From: Bradyrhizobium sp. AZCC 1721
Lineage (GTDB): Bacteria; Pseudomonadota; Alphaproteobacteria; Rhizobiales; Xanthobacteraceae
Direction of reading: 5' to 3'
Length of the DNA: 64,000 nucleotides
Assembly: GCF_036924715.1 (NCBI RefSeq)
Contig: NZ_JAZHSB010000001.1
Span: 6,067,001 to 6,131,000 of the forward strand
Numbering within the stretch: position 1 is the first letter of the stretch; every line of letters begins with the position of its first letter. The notes under the pieces are model-generated. The model saw only the letters and a program-made list of their open reading frames with translations, did no database searches and was not told the origin of the DNA. Below, piece after piece: positions 16,733 through 25,767 of the stretch. The translations under genes were made by a program, and so were the position numbers.

Positions 16733-16912
16733 TCAAACGAAGGAAAGCCGGCGCGCGTCGGCCGGTGCGACCTCGTTTTCGTCGCCGACGATGATGGTGA
16801 CCTTCCATCCCTCGCTGGCCCAGACCCGCGCTTTGGCGACCGCCACCAGCATGCTGCTTCGGTCCATCCTGACGGTCTCGTCCTTGCGTTCCGCCACGAT
16901 CCTGTACGCCAT
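16733..16912 (-). CDS. Small conserved-type protein, 59 residues
   Basis: From ATG 16912, with AGGGG upstream, the frame reads MAYRIVAERKDETVRMDRSS followed by MLVAVAKARVWASEGWKVTI and IVGDENEVAPADARRLSFV. Short proteins beginning with a strand and a helix of the type KARVW-SEGW-V are frequent in Bradyrhizobium. The fold looks like alpha/beta and soluble. No function is known to me. It is upstream of the candidate membrane ORF at 16492 on the same strand. Confidence 0.6.
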   Translation of the reverse strand: MAYRIVAERKDETVRMDRSSMLVAVAKARVWASEGWKVTIIVGDENEVAPADARRLSFV

Positions 16913-17034
16913 GCCACATCCCCTACGCACGAAGAACTACTGGGGAACGATGTTCCGTTACCGCTTTGGCCGCAATTGGCCGACAATTTGTCCAATCGGG
17001 GGCATGGTTAACGGTGCTGGGGACAGCTCGGCCG

Positions 17035-18354
17035 CTATTTCGCGGCGTTTCGCACTGCAAGCGCCGGTTTGGTCACGCCGTCGAGCCCGGTCAGTATCAG
17101 GACGGTCAACAGGGCGTTCTGCGGGCCGTACCAGGCGTTGGTTGGCTTGTACCATTCGTTGCGCGAGTGCCAGTTGCCGCCCTCGCCGCCGCCGCCAATG
17201 GTGACGGCAGGGATGCCGAGCGACATCGCGATGTTGGAATCGGTGGACGAGCCGGCAAAGGTCGGCCGCGGCCCCTTGGTGACCGCAGAGACCGCGCGCT
17301 GGGTCGCCTGCACGATCGGCGAATCCATCGCGACAATGCCCGCCGGCCGGTCGCCGATCAGTTTTGCCTCGACCGTCATCTTGTCGGACTTCCAGCGCGC
17401 GTTCTCATCCGCCACCGCTTCCTTCACGAGTTCAAGCAGCCGGGCCTCGAGCTTGAGCAGTTCCTCGGTCGAATTCGAGCGCATGTCGACGGCCATCCGG
17501 GCTTCTGCGGCGATGGCGTTGACCGAGGTGCCTCCGGTCACAGTGCCGACGGTAAACGTGGTCTTGGGATCGATTGGGGTCTGCAGCTCGGAAATTTTCG
17601 CGATCGCCCGGCCCATCGCATGCGTCGCGCTCGGCAGCCCGAACTCCTGGAACGAGTGCCCGCCCGGGCCCTTGAAGATGAACTCGTAGCGATGGCTGCC
17701 GGTCGCCTGGTTGACGACGCGGGTGATGCCGAGCCCGTCGATCGAGATGAAGCCGTCGACATCGGTGTGATCGCGGAACAGCGCCTTCACGCCGCGCAGA
17801 TTGCCGAGCTCTTCCTCGCCGACGGTGCCGACGAACAGGATGTCGCCGACGGTCGCGATCGCGTTTTCGTTCATCACCTTGATCAACGACAGCAATGTCG
17901 CAAGACCGCGTGAATCGTCGCCGATGCCTGGCGCTACGATCGCGCCGTCCTTTTCCTTCACCGTGACGTCGGTGCCTTCGGGAAACACCGTGTCGAGATG
18001 CGCGGAAACCACGAGCTTGGGCCGGCCACCGCCACTGCCCTTGCGTAGCGCGATCACATTGCCTTCGGCGTCGATCGACGCATTCTTGAAGCCGAGCTCC
18101 TGCATCCGGTTCTGAAAATATTCGGCACGGACTTTTTCCTTGAACGGCGGCGCCGGAATTTCGGTGATGCGCTTCTGCTCGGTGAAGGTCCGCTCGTCGT
18201 CAGCCTTGATGTCGTCGAGCGTCTTGGCGATTTTGGGATGGGCCAGAATGGCTTCCAGATCGGGCGCGGAAGCTTGCGCGGCGGCCTGCTGCACCAGAGC
18301 GTGCTGTGCGACGGCGATAAATGCGATGGCCAGGATCGATCGACTGAGCGTCAT
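17035..18354 (-). CDS. Exported M20 family metallopeptidase
   Basis: A 439-residue dizinc peptidase of the M20 (PepT/ArgE/DapE) family with a signal peptide (ILAIAFIAVAQHALVQQAAA), so it probably acts in the periplasm. The metal and catalytic residues are present: SAHLDTVFPEG, GIGDDSRG, VGTVGEEELGNL, FISIDGLG and a late His in GGNWHSRNEW; the dimerisation domain has GPGGHSFQEFG and GGTSVNAIAAEA. The start ATG 18354 has AAGGGAG at seven bases; a TTG just before it is less likely. The substrates of this type are di- or tripeptides, or amide-linked acyl amino acids. It stands alone. Confidence 0.88.
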   Translation of the reverse strand: MTLSRSILAIAFIAVAQHALVQQAAAQASAPDLEAILAHPKIAKTLDDIKADDERTFTEQKRITEIPAPPFKEKVRAEYFQNRMQELGFKNASIDAEGNVIALRKGSGGGRPKLVVSAHLDTVFPEGTDVTVKEKDGAIVAPGIGDDSRGLATLLSLIKVMNENAIATVGDILFVGTVGEEELGNLRGVKALFRDHTDVDGFISIDGLGITRVVNQATGSHRYEFIFKGPGGHSFQEFGLPSATHAMGRAIAKISELQTPIDPKTTFTVGTVTGGTSVNAIAAEARMAVDMRSNSTEELLKLEARLLELVKEAVADENARWKSDKMTVEAKLIGDRPAGIVAMDSPIVQATQRAVSAVTKGPRPTFAGSSTDSNIAMSLGIPAVTIGGGGEGGNWHSRNEWYKPTNAWYGPQNALLTVLILTGLDGVTKPALAVRNAAK

Positions 18355-18376
18355 CAAAAATCTCCCTTCGCGGACT

Positions 18377-18892
18377 TCAACCTGCGCTTAGCCCTGCATC
18401 CTTCAGTCGCTGCGCGAACCAGCCGGACAGGGCCCGGTCGAGAACGCCGCTGGTATAGACCTCCGACATCGCGACGTGGGTCTTGCCCAGCGTCAGCAGC
18501 ACGCCGATCCAGTAGGCGAACCACAAGTGCGGATCGGTCAGCGCGCGCAGCTTGTGCTGGTCATGTTCGAGCGGCTGGTGATTGGCCGATTTGCGCACCT
18601 CGACCGCGAGCAGATTGTTGGGAATGACGCGCTGGTGCACCACGATGTCGGGATAGATGGATTTTGCGAGGTGATCGTCGGTCGAGACGGTGGATCCGTG
18701 CGGCAGCCGCAGCGTACGGTCGCCGAGCCGGTCGTATTCGCAATCGACCTCCCAGCCCGGGAAGTGCTTTTCGAACTGCACCGCCAGCCGGTGCGTCAGC
18801 GCGCGCTCGCCGACATCCCGTTCGAGCAGGAAAGTTTCGCATGCATAAAACTCGCGAAGTGCGGTGACGACCTTGTCCAGTTCGGTCTGCAT
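18377..18892 (-). CDS. Hypothetical protein with PD-(D/E)xK-like motif
   Basis: A 171-residue soluble protein. The middle has YPDIVVHQRVIPNNLLAVEV followed by RKSANHQPLEHDQHKL. The spacing of Asp (PDIVVH) and Glu-x-Arg-Lys (VEVRKS) on two strands resembles the PD-(D/E)xK nuclease core, though the usual ExK is written EVRK. The N terminus (LTHRLAVQFEKHFPGWEVDC) is helical, as in such nuclease-like proteins. No restriction or toxin partner is next to it. The call of a nuclease is only a suggestion from the motif. Confidence 0.6.
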   Translation of the reverse strand: MQTELDKVVTALREFYACETFLLERDVGERALTHRLAVQFEKHFPGWEVDCEYDRLGDRTLRLPHGSTVSTDDHLAKSIYPDIVVHQRVIPNNLLAVEVRKSANHQPLEHDQHKLRALTDPHLWFAYWIGVLLTLGKTHVAMSEVYTSGVLDRALSGWFAQRLKDAGLSAG

Positions 18893-18905
18893 CTGGCCTC
18901 CGCAC

Positions 18906-18988
18906 CGTCATTGCGAGGAGCGAAGCGACGAAGCAATCCAGTCTTGTTTCCTGGCTTTCTGGATTGCTTCGCTACGCTCGCAATGACG
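18906..18988. repeat. 83-bp dispersed palindrome, copy 1
   Basis: The left arm CGTCATTGCGAGGAGCGAAG continues to GACGAAGCAATCCA; the right arm TGGATTGCTTCGCTACGCTC ends GCAATGACG. The arms are complementary around a variable loop of about 20 bases. Four more copies are in this window. It lies between two minus-strand genes. Confidence 0.9.
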
Positions 18989-19039
18989 ATTTCATAATTG
19001 CGGCATTCCGGCTAGCTCAAAACTTTCGATGGTCGTTCC

Positions 19040-20587
19040 CTACATCTGCACTTCGATCAGCCGCGGCCCCGGTTCGGCCACGGCTTCCGCCAGCGCCTTG
19101 TTGAAGTCGTCGGCATTGGCGACCGCGCGGCCCGGCACGCCCATGCCCTTGGCAAGCGCCACGAAGTCGAGGTCGGGACGATCGATCTTGAGCATATCCT
19201 GCGCGCGCTGCCCCGGCTCGCCGGCGCCGACGCCGTCGAATTCGCCGCGAAGAATCTGGTAGATCTTATTGGCGAATACGATCGTGACGACGTTGAGGCC
19301 TTCGCGCGCCTGCGTCCACAGCGATTGCAGCGTGTACATCGCGCTGCCGTCGCCGACCATGCAGATCACCTTGCGGTCCGGGCATGCCACCGCGGCACCC
19401 GTCGCGACCGGGGTCGAGAAGCCGATCGAGCCACCCATGTTCTGCAGCCAGTCGTGCGGGGCGGCAGCGGCCGTCGGCGGAAAGAAGCCGCGGCCGGTGG
19501 TGATGGATTCATCGACCACGATGGCGTTTTCCGGGATCGCCATCGCAATCGCCTGCGCGATCGAGGCGTGCGTCAGCGCACCGGTCGGTTTGGCGATTTC
19601 GACCATCTTTTGCGGCTGTCGGTCCTGCGGGTGCGCGTGCAGTGCGCCAGCCAGCGCTTCCAGCGCGGCAACGGAATTTTCCGCGCCCGTGGTCATGCGG
19701 TGGACCTCGCAGCCCTGCGGCTTCAGCATGCTCGGCTTGTTCGGATAGGCGAAGAACGCCACGGGGTCGTTGGCCTCGACCAGCACGATGTTCTTGAAAT
19801 CCTTCAGGATCGGCAGCGCCTGCTCGATCACGTAAGGAATGCGGTCGATCGCGAACCGGCCCCGGCCGCGCGCCATGCGCGGATTGTAGGTCTGGCCCAT
19901 CACCTTGCAGCCGGTCTTGCCCGCGATCTGGGCAGCCAGCGCCAACCCCTGCTCGGTCAGCGCGCTGCCGGTCATCAGCAACAGCGTCGACGCGCCGCCG
20001 TTGCGCAAAACCTTGGCGGCATTGTCGACGGCCTGTGCGGAATAATTGGCGCGCTGGCTTTCCGCCGGCGCCAGCGCGATGCCGTCGGCCTCGTTCCAGG
20101 CAGTGTCGGCGGGCAGGATCAGCGTGGCAATCTGCGGCGGCGAACTCCTGGCGGCGGCGATCGCGGCCGCGCCATCGGCGGCAACGGATTTGGCATCCGG
20201 CGAGGTCCGCACCCAGGACGACATCGGCCGCGCCAACCCTTCGATGTCTGACGTCAGCGGGGCGTTGTAGCCGATGTGGTAGGTCGCGTGCTGGCCGACG
20301 ATGTTGACGATGCCGGAATTGGCCTTCTTGGCGTTGTGCAAATTGGCAAGACCGTTGGCAAGACCGGGCCCGAGATGCAACAGCGTCGAGGCCGGCGTGC
20401 CCTTCATGCGGTAATAGCCGTCGGCAGCTCCCGTCACCACGCCCTCGAACAGGCCGAGCACGCAGCGCATCCCCTCGACCCGGTCCAGTGCGGCGACGAA
20501 ATGCATCTCCGAGGTGCCGGGATTGGTGAAGCAGACGTCCACCCCGCCCGCGACCAATGTCCGCACCAGACTTTCCGCACCGTTCAT
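19040..20587 (-). CDS. ThDP-dependent enzyme, acetolactate synthase-like
   Basis: A 515-residue thiamine-diphosphate enzyme. The N-terminal Pyr domain has FTNPGTSEMHFV and the catalytic Glu in VLGLFEGVVTGAADGYYR; the C-terminal PP domain has the ThDP/Mg motif VGDGSAMYTLQSLWTQAREG ending in FAN. It matches the group usually labelled acetolactate synthase large subunit-like. It is shorter than IlvB, has no small-subunit gene nearby and the FAD region is weak, so a decarboxylase role (2-oxo acid or benzoylformate type) is more likely than branched-chain synthesis. It stands alone on the minus strand after a palindromic repeat. Confidence 0.75.
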   Translation of the reverse strand: MNGAESLVRTLVAGGVDVCFTNPGTSEMHFVAALDRVEGMRCVLGLFEGVVTGAADGYYRMKGTPASTLLHLGPGLANGLANLHNAKKANSGIVNIVGQHATYHIGYNAPLTSDIEGLARPMSSWVRTSPDAKSVAADGAAAIAAARSSPPQIATLILPADTAWNEADGIALAPAESQRANYSAQAVDNAAKVLRNGGASTLLLMTGSALTEQGLALAAQIAGKTGCKVMGQTYNPRMARGRGRFAIDRIPYVIEQALPILKDFKNIVLVEANDPVAFFAYPNKPSMLKPQGCEVHRMTTGAENSVAALEALAGALHAHPQDRQPQKMVEIAKPTGALTHASIAQAIAMAIPENAIVVDESITTGRGFFPPTAAAAPHDWLQNMGGSIGFSTPVATGAAVACPDRKVICMVGDGSAMYTLQSLWTQAREGLNVVTIVFANKIYQILRGEFDGVGAGEPGQRAQDMLKIDRPDLDFVALAKGMGVPGRAVANADDFNKALAEAVAEPGPRLIEVQM

Positions 20588-20816
20588 GGTCTCATTCCCC
20601 TTCGCGCTTTGTTCTTAAGAACCGCTAACGATCAAACATTGTTCGCACGTTTCGTCAAAGGTTTAGCGGAACAATGCAGCCATCGATTCCAGCGTGTTGC
20701 CTTTTTTAACCGCGGCGTCTGAAAATGGCTGTGGTCACAGGCTCGTTGCTTGCACGACCGCCGCAATTATGGCCTGTCTCAACCTGCATATTCAGATTTT
20801 TTCGCGAGGGAGAAAA

Positions 20817-21413
20817 ATGATCCGGGCTTTTGCTTTGCTGTTTGCAGCAATCACGATGCTGGTGGGGACCGGTCACGCGCAGGCCCAAAATCTCTTTTTC
20901 TTTGAAGACTCGCGCGACATCATGGGCGGCGGCCCCGGTTTCTTCCGACCCGGCATGCCCAGCGGAGCGAGCCCGATCCCGCGCACGACCGTGTATTTTC
21001 CCGGCGGTTACGCGCCCGGCACGATCTACATCAACACCGCCGAGCGCCGGCTCTATCTCATTCTCGGCAACGGCCAGGCGATCCGCTACGGCATTGGCGT
21101 CGGCCGGGACGGCTTCCGCTGGGGCGGAACCCACCGCATCAGCGCGAAGAAGGAATGGCCGAGCTGGACGCCGCCGGCTCAGATGCTCCGGCGCCGGCCG
21201 GATCTGCCGCGCCACATGGCCGGCGGCATCGACAATCCGCTCGGCGCCCGGGCGATGTATCTGGGATCGACGCTGTACCGCATCCACGGCTCCAACGAGC
21301 CCGAGACGATCGGACAGGCGGTCTCGTCCGGATGCTTCCGCATGACCAATGAGGACGTGACCGACCTCTATAGCCGCGTCCGCATCGGCACGCCGGTTAT
21401 CGTGAGAAATTAG
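20817..21413 (+). CDS. L,D-transpeptidase (YkuD domain)
   Basis: A 198-residue exported protein: signal peptide (LLFAAITMLVGTGHAQAQ), then the YkuD domain from GTIYINTAERRLYLILGNGQ through GGIDNPLGARAMYLG to the catalytic HGSN and SSGCFRMTNEDV, which hold the His and Cys of the active site. It would cross-link peptidoglycan through 3-3 bonds or attach proteins to it. The start ATG 20817 has GAGGGAG just before; the frame further up has no signal peptide. Rhizobia carry many paralogs of this family, so the exact role is open. Confidence 0.9.
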   Translation: MIRAFALLFAAITMLVGTGHAQAQNLFFFEDSRDIMGGGPGFFRPGMPSGASPIPRTTVYFPGGYAPGTIYINTAERRLYLILGNGQAIRYGIGVGRDGFRWGGTHRISAKKEWPSWTPPAQMLRRRPDLPRHMAGGIDNPLGARAMYLGSTLYRIHGSNEPETIGQAVSSGCFRMTNEDVTDLYSRVRIGTPVIVRN

Positions 21414-21510
21414 GCGATAGCCATCCCGGAATTGGGTGTCATGCGCGCAAGCGCGTGATCGAGCCTTTCAAGCCTTGCACGCACGCGCCAATTGCTGCAG
21501 CGTTGTTTGA

Positions 21511-22323
21511 ATGCGCACGCCCCGCCGATTCCTGTATGTACGGATGCTAGCGGCTGCTCTGTGCGCCGCGTCACTCGGCGGAACCTTCATGCCGTGCACG
21601 GCCTTCGCCGATATTCCCGCCATCGCGCAGCGTCAGCGCACCGAGAAAAAGATCTTCACCGACAGCGAGATCGTCGAGGGCTTTCTGAAGATCGCCTTCG
21701 GCGCCGAATATCATCTCGCCGGCCGCGTCGACCGCATCCGCAAATATGACAGGCCGGTGCGGGTGTTCGCCGACGGCACGCGCGCCGACCGCAAGGCGCA
21801 GCTTGCGAAGATCGTGGCCGACATCGCCGCGCATGTTCAGCACCTCGACATCGCCATGGTCGAAACCAGCGAAGACGCCAACGTGCAGGTCAAGCTGGTG
21901 CGCGACCGCGATCTCCAGCGCACTATCGCGACCTTCTACGGCAGCGAGCGGGCGCGCCAGATTCGCTCTTCGCTCGACCCGCAATGCCTGTCCGGCTTTC
22001 GCAAGAACGAGAAATTCGAAATCGAGCATTCCGACGTGATCCTCACCGTCGACAATGGCGACTTCGTCTTCTTCGACTGCGCCTATGAGGAATTGCTGCA
22101 GTCGCTCGGGCCGATCAACGATACCTCGACCGTGCCCTGGACCATGTTCAACGACAATGTGTCGAGGGGCTATTTCGATATCTACGACCAATACCTCCTC
22201 AACCTTCTCTACGATCCCCGGATCAAGCCCGGCATGACCGTTCAGGAGGTCAAGGCGCTGCTGCCGGACGTGCTGGCCGACGTGCGCACCTGGGTACGAA
22301 AGGTCAACAACTTGCCGCAGTGA
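21511..22323 (+). CDS. DUF2927 family exported protein
   Basis: A 270-residue protein with a signal peptide (ML-AAALCAASLGGTFMP region, cleavage near CTAFA). The mature part begins with an Arg/Lys-rich segment and EIVEGFLKIAFGAEYHLAG, followed by RIRKYDRPVRVFADG, which is the DUF2927 pattern. Later it has LDPQCLSGF and DFVFFDCAYEELLQSLG, with two conserved Cys that could form a disulfide, a common trait in this family. The function of DUF2927 is not known to me. It lies 97 bases after the L,D-transpeptidase on the same strand. Confidence 0.75.
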   Translation: MRTPRRFLYVRMLAAALCAASLGGTFMPCTAFADIPAIAQRQRTEKKIFTDSEIVEGFLKIAFGAEYHLAGRVDRIRKYDRPVRVFADGTRADRKAQLAKIVADIAAHVQHLDIAMVETSEDANVQVKLVRDRDLQRTIATFYGSERARQIRSSLDPQCLSGFRKNEKFEIEHSDVILTVDNGDFVFFDCAYEELLQSLGPINDTSTVPWTMFNDNVSRGYFDIYDQYLLNLLYDPRIKPGMTVQEVKALLPDVLADVRTWVRKVNNLPQ

Positions 22324-22348
22324 CCGGCCGCGCTCCGATTCCGTCTCG

Positions 22349-22378
22349 GCCCCCAAATCGGGGCTATCCACCTTTTTT
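22349..22378 (+). terminator. Possible terminator after the DUF2927 gene
   Basis: GCCCC (22349-22353) and GGGGC (22360-22364) make a short stem with a six-base loop. A six-T run follows at 22373-22378. The eight-base spacing between stem and T-run makes it a weak terminator candidate. Confidence 0.35.
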
Positions 22379-22475
22379 CCAATGACAACGCCAAGTTTTA
22401 TTGATGAAAGGTTGTGACTTCCAAGAGCAAATCCTGTCTAATGGGGGTCATGGGTGCTTGCTATAAGTCTCTCAA

Positions 22476-23474
22476 ATGAACGACCTGCCGCGGATCCAGG
22501 CTCTGCGCTGCTTCATCACCGTGGCCCGCGAAGGCACGGTTTCGCGTGCGGCCACCCTCCTGCACCTGACCCAGCCTGCCGTCAGCCTGCAATTGAAGGG
22601 CCTGGAGGAGAGCACCGGCTTGCAGCTTTTCAACCGGACGCCGGGCGGCTTTACCCTGACGGAGGCGGGTGCCGCCCTGCTGCCGCTGGCACATCGGACG
22701 GTCTCGGCGTCGGCCGATTTCAGGACCGCGGCGGATTCCTTGCGCGAATCGCTGCGGGGCACGCTGCGCGTCGGCACGATCCTCGACCCCGAGTCGATCC
22801 GGCTCGGTCCGTTCGTGCGAAGCCTCGCCATCTCCTCGAAGAAGACCGAAGTCTTCTTGCGCTACGGCATGGCCGAGGACGTGCTGGCGCAGATCGGCAG
22901 AGGCGAGCTCGACGTGGGATACTACATCGACACCACACCAGCCGGATTGCTTACGTCAGGGATGCTGTCCGAACGCACCATCGACGATGGCAAGTTCCAG
23001 CTCATGGCGCTGACGCGCTTCGACTACCGCGTGATCGCCCCTCGCCAATGGAGCGGCAAGGTCCTAGGCAAGGGCTGGGCCGATCTCGTCGACCTGCCCT
23101 GGATCGGAACGCCGCATGACTCGGCGCAGCGGAGGCTGGTCGACGACGTGTTCCGGCCGATCGGCTCATCGCCGAAGCGCATCGGCTTCGCCGATCAGGA
23201 AGAAGCCATGATCGATCTTGTCGAAGGTGGCAATGGCCTCGGCCTCACCCGCGACAGCGTGCTCGACCGCGTCACGAGCAAACGGAATTTCGTGATTGCC
23301 GACAAGGTGGCGCTAACCTGCGATCTCGGTTTCGCCTGCCTGACGTCGCGGCGCAACGAGCCGATGATTGCACAAGCCTTCTCGGCCATGCAGGCGGTGT
23401 GGGACTTGAAGCCGGCCGGTGCAGCACCTGCACCGATCGAAGCGGCGAGATCACGGAAGAGCGCCCGTAGATAA
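22476..23474 (+). CDS. LysR family transcriptional regulator
   Basis: A 332-residue regulator. The N-terminal winged helix-turn-helix is typical: LRCFITVAREGTVSRAATLL, HLTQPAVSLQLKGLEESTG and LFNRTPGGFTLTEAG. It is followed by a two-lobed effector domain (LRVGTILDPESIRLGP, GELDVGYYID, EGGNGLGLTRDSVL). The effector is not deducible. The neighbouring genes are the DUF2927 gene upstream on the same strand and a convergent M48 peptidase; there is no divergent target gene, which is unusual for this family. The C terminus is Ala/Arg-rich and looks disordered. Confidence 0.88.
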   Translation: MNDLPRIQALRCFITVAREGTVSRAATLLHLTQPAVSLQLKGLEESTGLQLFNRTPGGFTLTEAGAALLPLAHRTVSASADFRTAADSLRESLRGTLRVGTILDPESIRLGPFVRSLAISSKKTEVFLRYGMAEDVLAQIGRGELDVGYYIDTTPAGLLTSGMLSERTIDDGKFQLMALTRFDYRVIAPRQWSGKVLGKGWADLVDLPWIGTPHDSAQRRLVDDVFRPIGSSPKRIGFADQEEAMIDLVEGGNGLGLTRDSVLDRVTSKRNFVIADKVALTCDLGFACLTSRRNEPMIAQAFSAMQAVWDLKPAGAAPAPIEAARSRKSARR

Positions 23475-23484
23475 GCCAGCCCGG

Positions 23485-24594
23485 TCAGATCTTGCCGTCG
23501 CAGATCGATTTCAGCGATCGCCATTCCTCTGATGTCAACAGTGGCGGCCCGCTGGCCGGCGGGTCTTGCCGGCTCATCCTTGCCAGCCGGTCCTCGCTCA
23601 AGGGGTGGGTGGAGATGATGGAGAGACCCTTGCCCTCCTTTCCAGTGACCCGAAGCAGCAATTCCCCGGTCGGCTTCGCCGGCCGGCCGAGCCGGTGCAT
23701 GACGTCGATCGCAAAACTGTCGGCATCGGTCTCGGCTTCGCGCGAATGCGACGACGTCACCAGCGTGCGCGAGCCGAAGATGAGCGCGCTGGATCCCGTG
23801 ATATCGCCGAACAACAATCCGATCAGGAACGACGTGCCGCCGTTGTGAATCATTGCGCGCATGCTGTCGCGATGCTTGAGATGGCCGAGCTCATGGGCCA
23901 GCACGCCCGCAATCTCGTCGGCGTTCTCGGCCTTCGCCAACAATCCGTTGAACAGATAGACCTTGCCGCCCGGCAGCGCGAAGGCATTCGGCAACGAGCT
24001 CGACAGCACGCCCGACTGCACCGAGGTGTCGAGGCCCGCGGATTCGCGAAGCGCGGTGACGAGTTTTGTGAAGGCCTTCTGCCCGGCGGCATTGTCGCAC
24101 ACCTTGGCATCGAACATCGTCTTGACCTGGCTGTCTGCGACATCGCCGAGCCGCCGTTCGAACGCTTCGGGCACCAGCGGCGTGAGGCGATCGGCCGCGA
24201 GCGGAAGTCCGAACAGCACCACGGCGACGATCGACGCCGCGGCCGCGAGCGACCAGCCGACGATGGCGGCAACGCCGCGGCGGCCGATCATGTGGTCATC
24301 GATGTTGGTGCAGCGCGACACCAGCTCGTTGGCAAGCTCCTTGTCGCGAAGTTCAAGTCGCGCCAGCGCGGGCGCGGTCAAGCAGCTCAGGCGCAGCACA
24401 CCGGCCGGGCTGTCGGCGCGGCGGATGTCGGCGTAGGCCCACGCCGCCAGCGCTTGTTCGCCCTCGTCGATTGCGAGCCGGTCGGCAAGGCGGAGCGTCA
24501 CCATGCGCCGCCGGCTCGACGTTCCGTCGAAATAGGTCGCCGAACCGAGCGTGGTCGATTTTGCAGGCGTTGGTGTATCGCTATCCATGACCAT
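23485..24594 (-). CDS. M48 family zinc metallopeptidase
   Basis: A 369-residue protein with a central membrane helix (GWSLAAAASIVAVVLFGLPL) and an M48 peptidase domain with the zinc site HELGHLKHRDSM, preceded by SSSLPNAFALPGGKVYLFNG, and the third ligand in SREAETDADSFA. The C terminus holds the substrate-site STHPLSEDRLARM. Such proteins (BepA, LoiP, HtpX relatives) clear damaged envelope proteins. The N-terminal ~100 residues are a cytoplasmic or extra domain not seen in LoiP. It starts 15 bases after the yjgN-like gene, so both are in one operon; the pairing of YjgN and M48 is recurrent. Confidence 0.88.
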   Translation of the reverse strand: MVMDSDTPTPAKSTTLGSATYFDGTSSRRRMVTLRLADRLAIDEGEQALAAWAYADIRRADSPAGVLRLSCLTAPALARLELRDKELANELVSRCTNIDDHMIGRRGVAAIVGWSLAAAASIVAVVLFGLPLAADRLTPLVPEAFERRLGDVADSQVKTMFDAKVCDNAAGQKAFTKLVTALRESAGLDTSVQSGVLSSSLPNAFALPGGKVYLFNGLLAKAENADEIAGVLAHELGHLKHRDSMRAMIHNGGTSFLIGLLFGDITGSSALIFGSRTLVTSSHSREAETDADSFAIDVMHRLGRPAKPTGELLLRVTGKEGKGLSIISTHPLSEDRLARMSRQDPPASGPPLLTSEEWRSLKSICDGKI

Positions 24595-24609
24595 CAGGAC
24601 TCTGAAGCC

Positions 24610-25767
24610 TTAGAAGCCGCCGACATCGAGGCCGTCGGCGAATCCTTCGCCCAGCGCGTTGGCCATTCCGCCGCGCGCCGAAACGTTGGCGGCTGTCTCG
24701 ATACCGCTGACATTGATCGATCCGAGCACCCTGACCCAGAGATCACGCAACAGATAGACCCGGATCACGATATTCATCGTCAGCGCAAACACCAGGTAGC
24801 CGATGCCCGCGAGCACCAGAAGCGGAATGCTCTTCATGAATTCCTGCGACTTGAAGAACTCGCTGAATGCATCGCCACTCATGCTGGCGACCAATACCGC
24901 CGCCAGCGCGAGGTAAGCCGAGAACACCAATCCGAGCACCACGATCCAGCCGATGACTTTCCAGTACAGGCCGATCAATGCGCTCTTGGGCAAGGACGAT
25001 TCCACGCGCACGCCGCCGAACCGAATGCCCGAGAGCCACCAGCGCCATTCGATCGCCTTGAAGGCTCCGTAAATGAACGGGGCGAGCGGGAACACGTAAA
25101 GCGCAATCGGCGTGAGCAGCCACAGCCACCAGCCGCGCTTGAAAAACTCCCAGCCGCGCCCCTCAAAACGGCCCTGCAGGTCGCCGTAGAAGGTGTGGCG
25201 CATCTTGTAGCGTTCGAGCGCGGCCGAGCGCCACGGCAGCGCCAGCCCAAGGGTCACCGCCGACAACAGGCCCCACAGCGATGCCTGCAAGGCATAGATC
25301 CAGCCCGAGCCAGTCATCCAGAACTGCAGGCCGCGCCACACCGTGCGCGTCAGCCGGTAACGGCGCGCGCGGTAGATCGCGAATTGCCCGAACACATAGA
25401 AGAACGCGACCAGCGGAATACTGGCAAACGCCTGGATATGCTCGGCCTCGAGGCCGACCAGAAAGTAGCCGAGATAGACCGGCACCAGGATCGCGAGCGC
25501 GACCAAAAATCCGATCAGCAATTCCTTGCCGCGGCCGGTATATTCAGCGGCGTCGCCGTCGACATGGGTGTTGGCCCAGAGATGGCGGCGAATGTCGGTG
25601 AGCAGCCAGAACCGGTAGAAGCCGAGCGTGACGAATTCCAGCCCGGCGCCGCGCTTGACCAGATCAAAGAATTCGCCGCGGCTGCCCGAAAACGCCACCG
25701 GCATTGGCGGCGGCTCGGGCAAAGGCTGCGGTGGCGGCACCTGCGGCGGCCAGCTCATCTGGTTCAT
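24610..25767 (-). CDS. YjgN family membrane protein (DUF898)
   Basis: A 385-residue polytopic membrane protein with six to eight helices, for example LIGFLVALAILVPVYLGYFL and IVVLGLVFSAYLALAAVLVA. The family motif FSGSRGEFFDLVKRGAGLEF, followed by LGFYRFWLLTDIRRHLW and YTGRGKEL, identifies DUF898/YjgN. The proline-rich N terminus (PPQVPPPQPLPEPPP) is cytoplasmic. The role of YjgN is unknown; the operon with an M48 peptidase suggests membrane-protein quality control, by inference. The start is ATG 25767, with another Met at codon 4. Confidence 0.85.
   Translation of the reverse strand: MNQMSWPPQVPPPQPLPEPPPMPVAFSGSRGEFFDLVKRGAGLEFVTLGFYRFWLLTDIRRHLWANTHVDGDAAEYTGRGKELLIGFLVALAILVPVYLGYFLVGLEAEHIQAFASIPLVAFFYVFGQFAIYRARRYRLTRTVWRGLQFWMTGSGWIYALQASLWGLLSAVTLGLALPWRSAALERYKMRHTFYGDLQGRFEGRGWEFFKRGWWLWLLTPIALYVFPLAPFIYGAFKAIEWRWWLSGIRFGGVRVESSLPKSALIGLYWKVIGWIVVLGLVFSAYLALAAVLVASMSGDAFSEFFKSQEFMKSIPLLVLAGIGYLVFALTMNIVIRVYLLRDLWVRVLGSINVSGIETAANVSARGGMANALGEGFADGLDVGGF

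Noticed and set aside
16640..16995. Upstream part of a 167-codon minus frame
   Set aside because: It is Arg/Ser-rich, overlaps the better 59-residue gene in another frame and has no ribosome site; only the last 46 codons are kept as a weak candidate.
19040..20587. Calling this ThDP enzyme IlvB (branched-chain amino acid synthesis)
   Set aside because: It is shorter than IlvB, has no ilvH neighbour and lacks a clear FAD region; a decarboxylase-type role is at least as likely.
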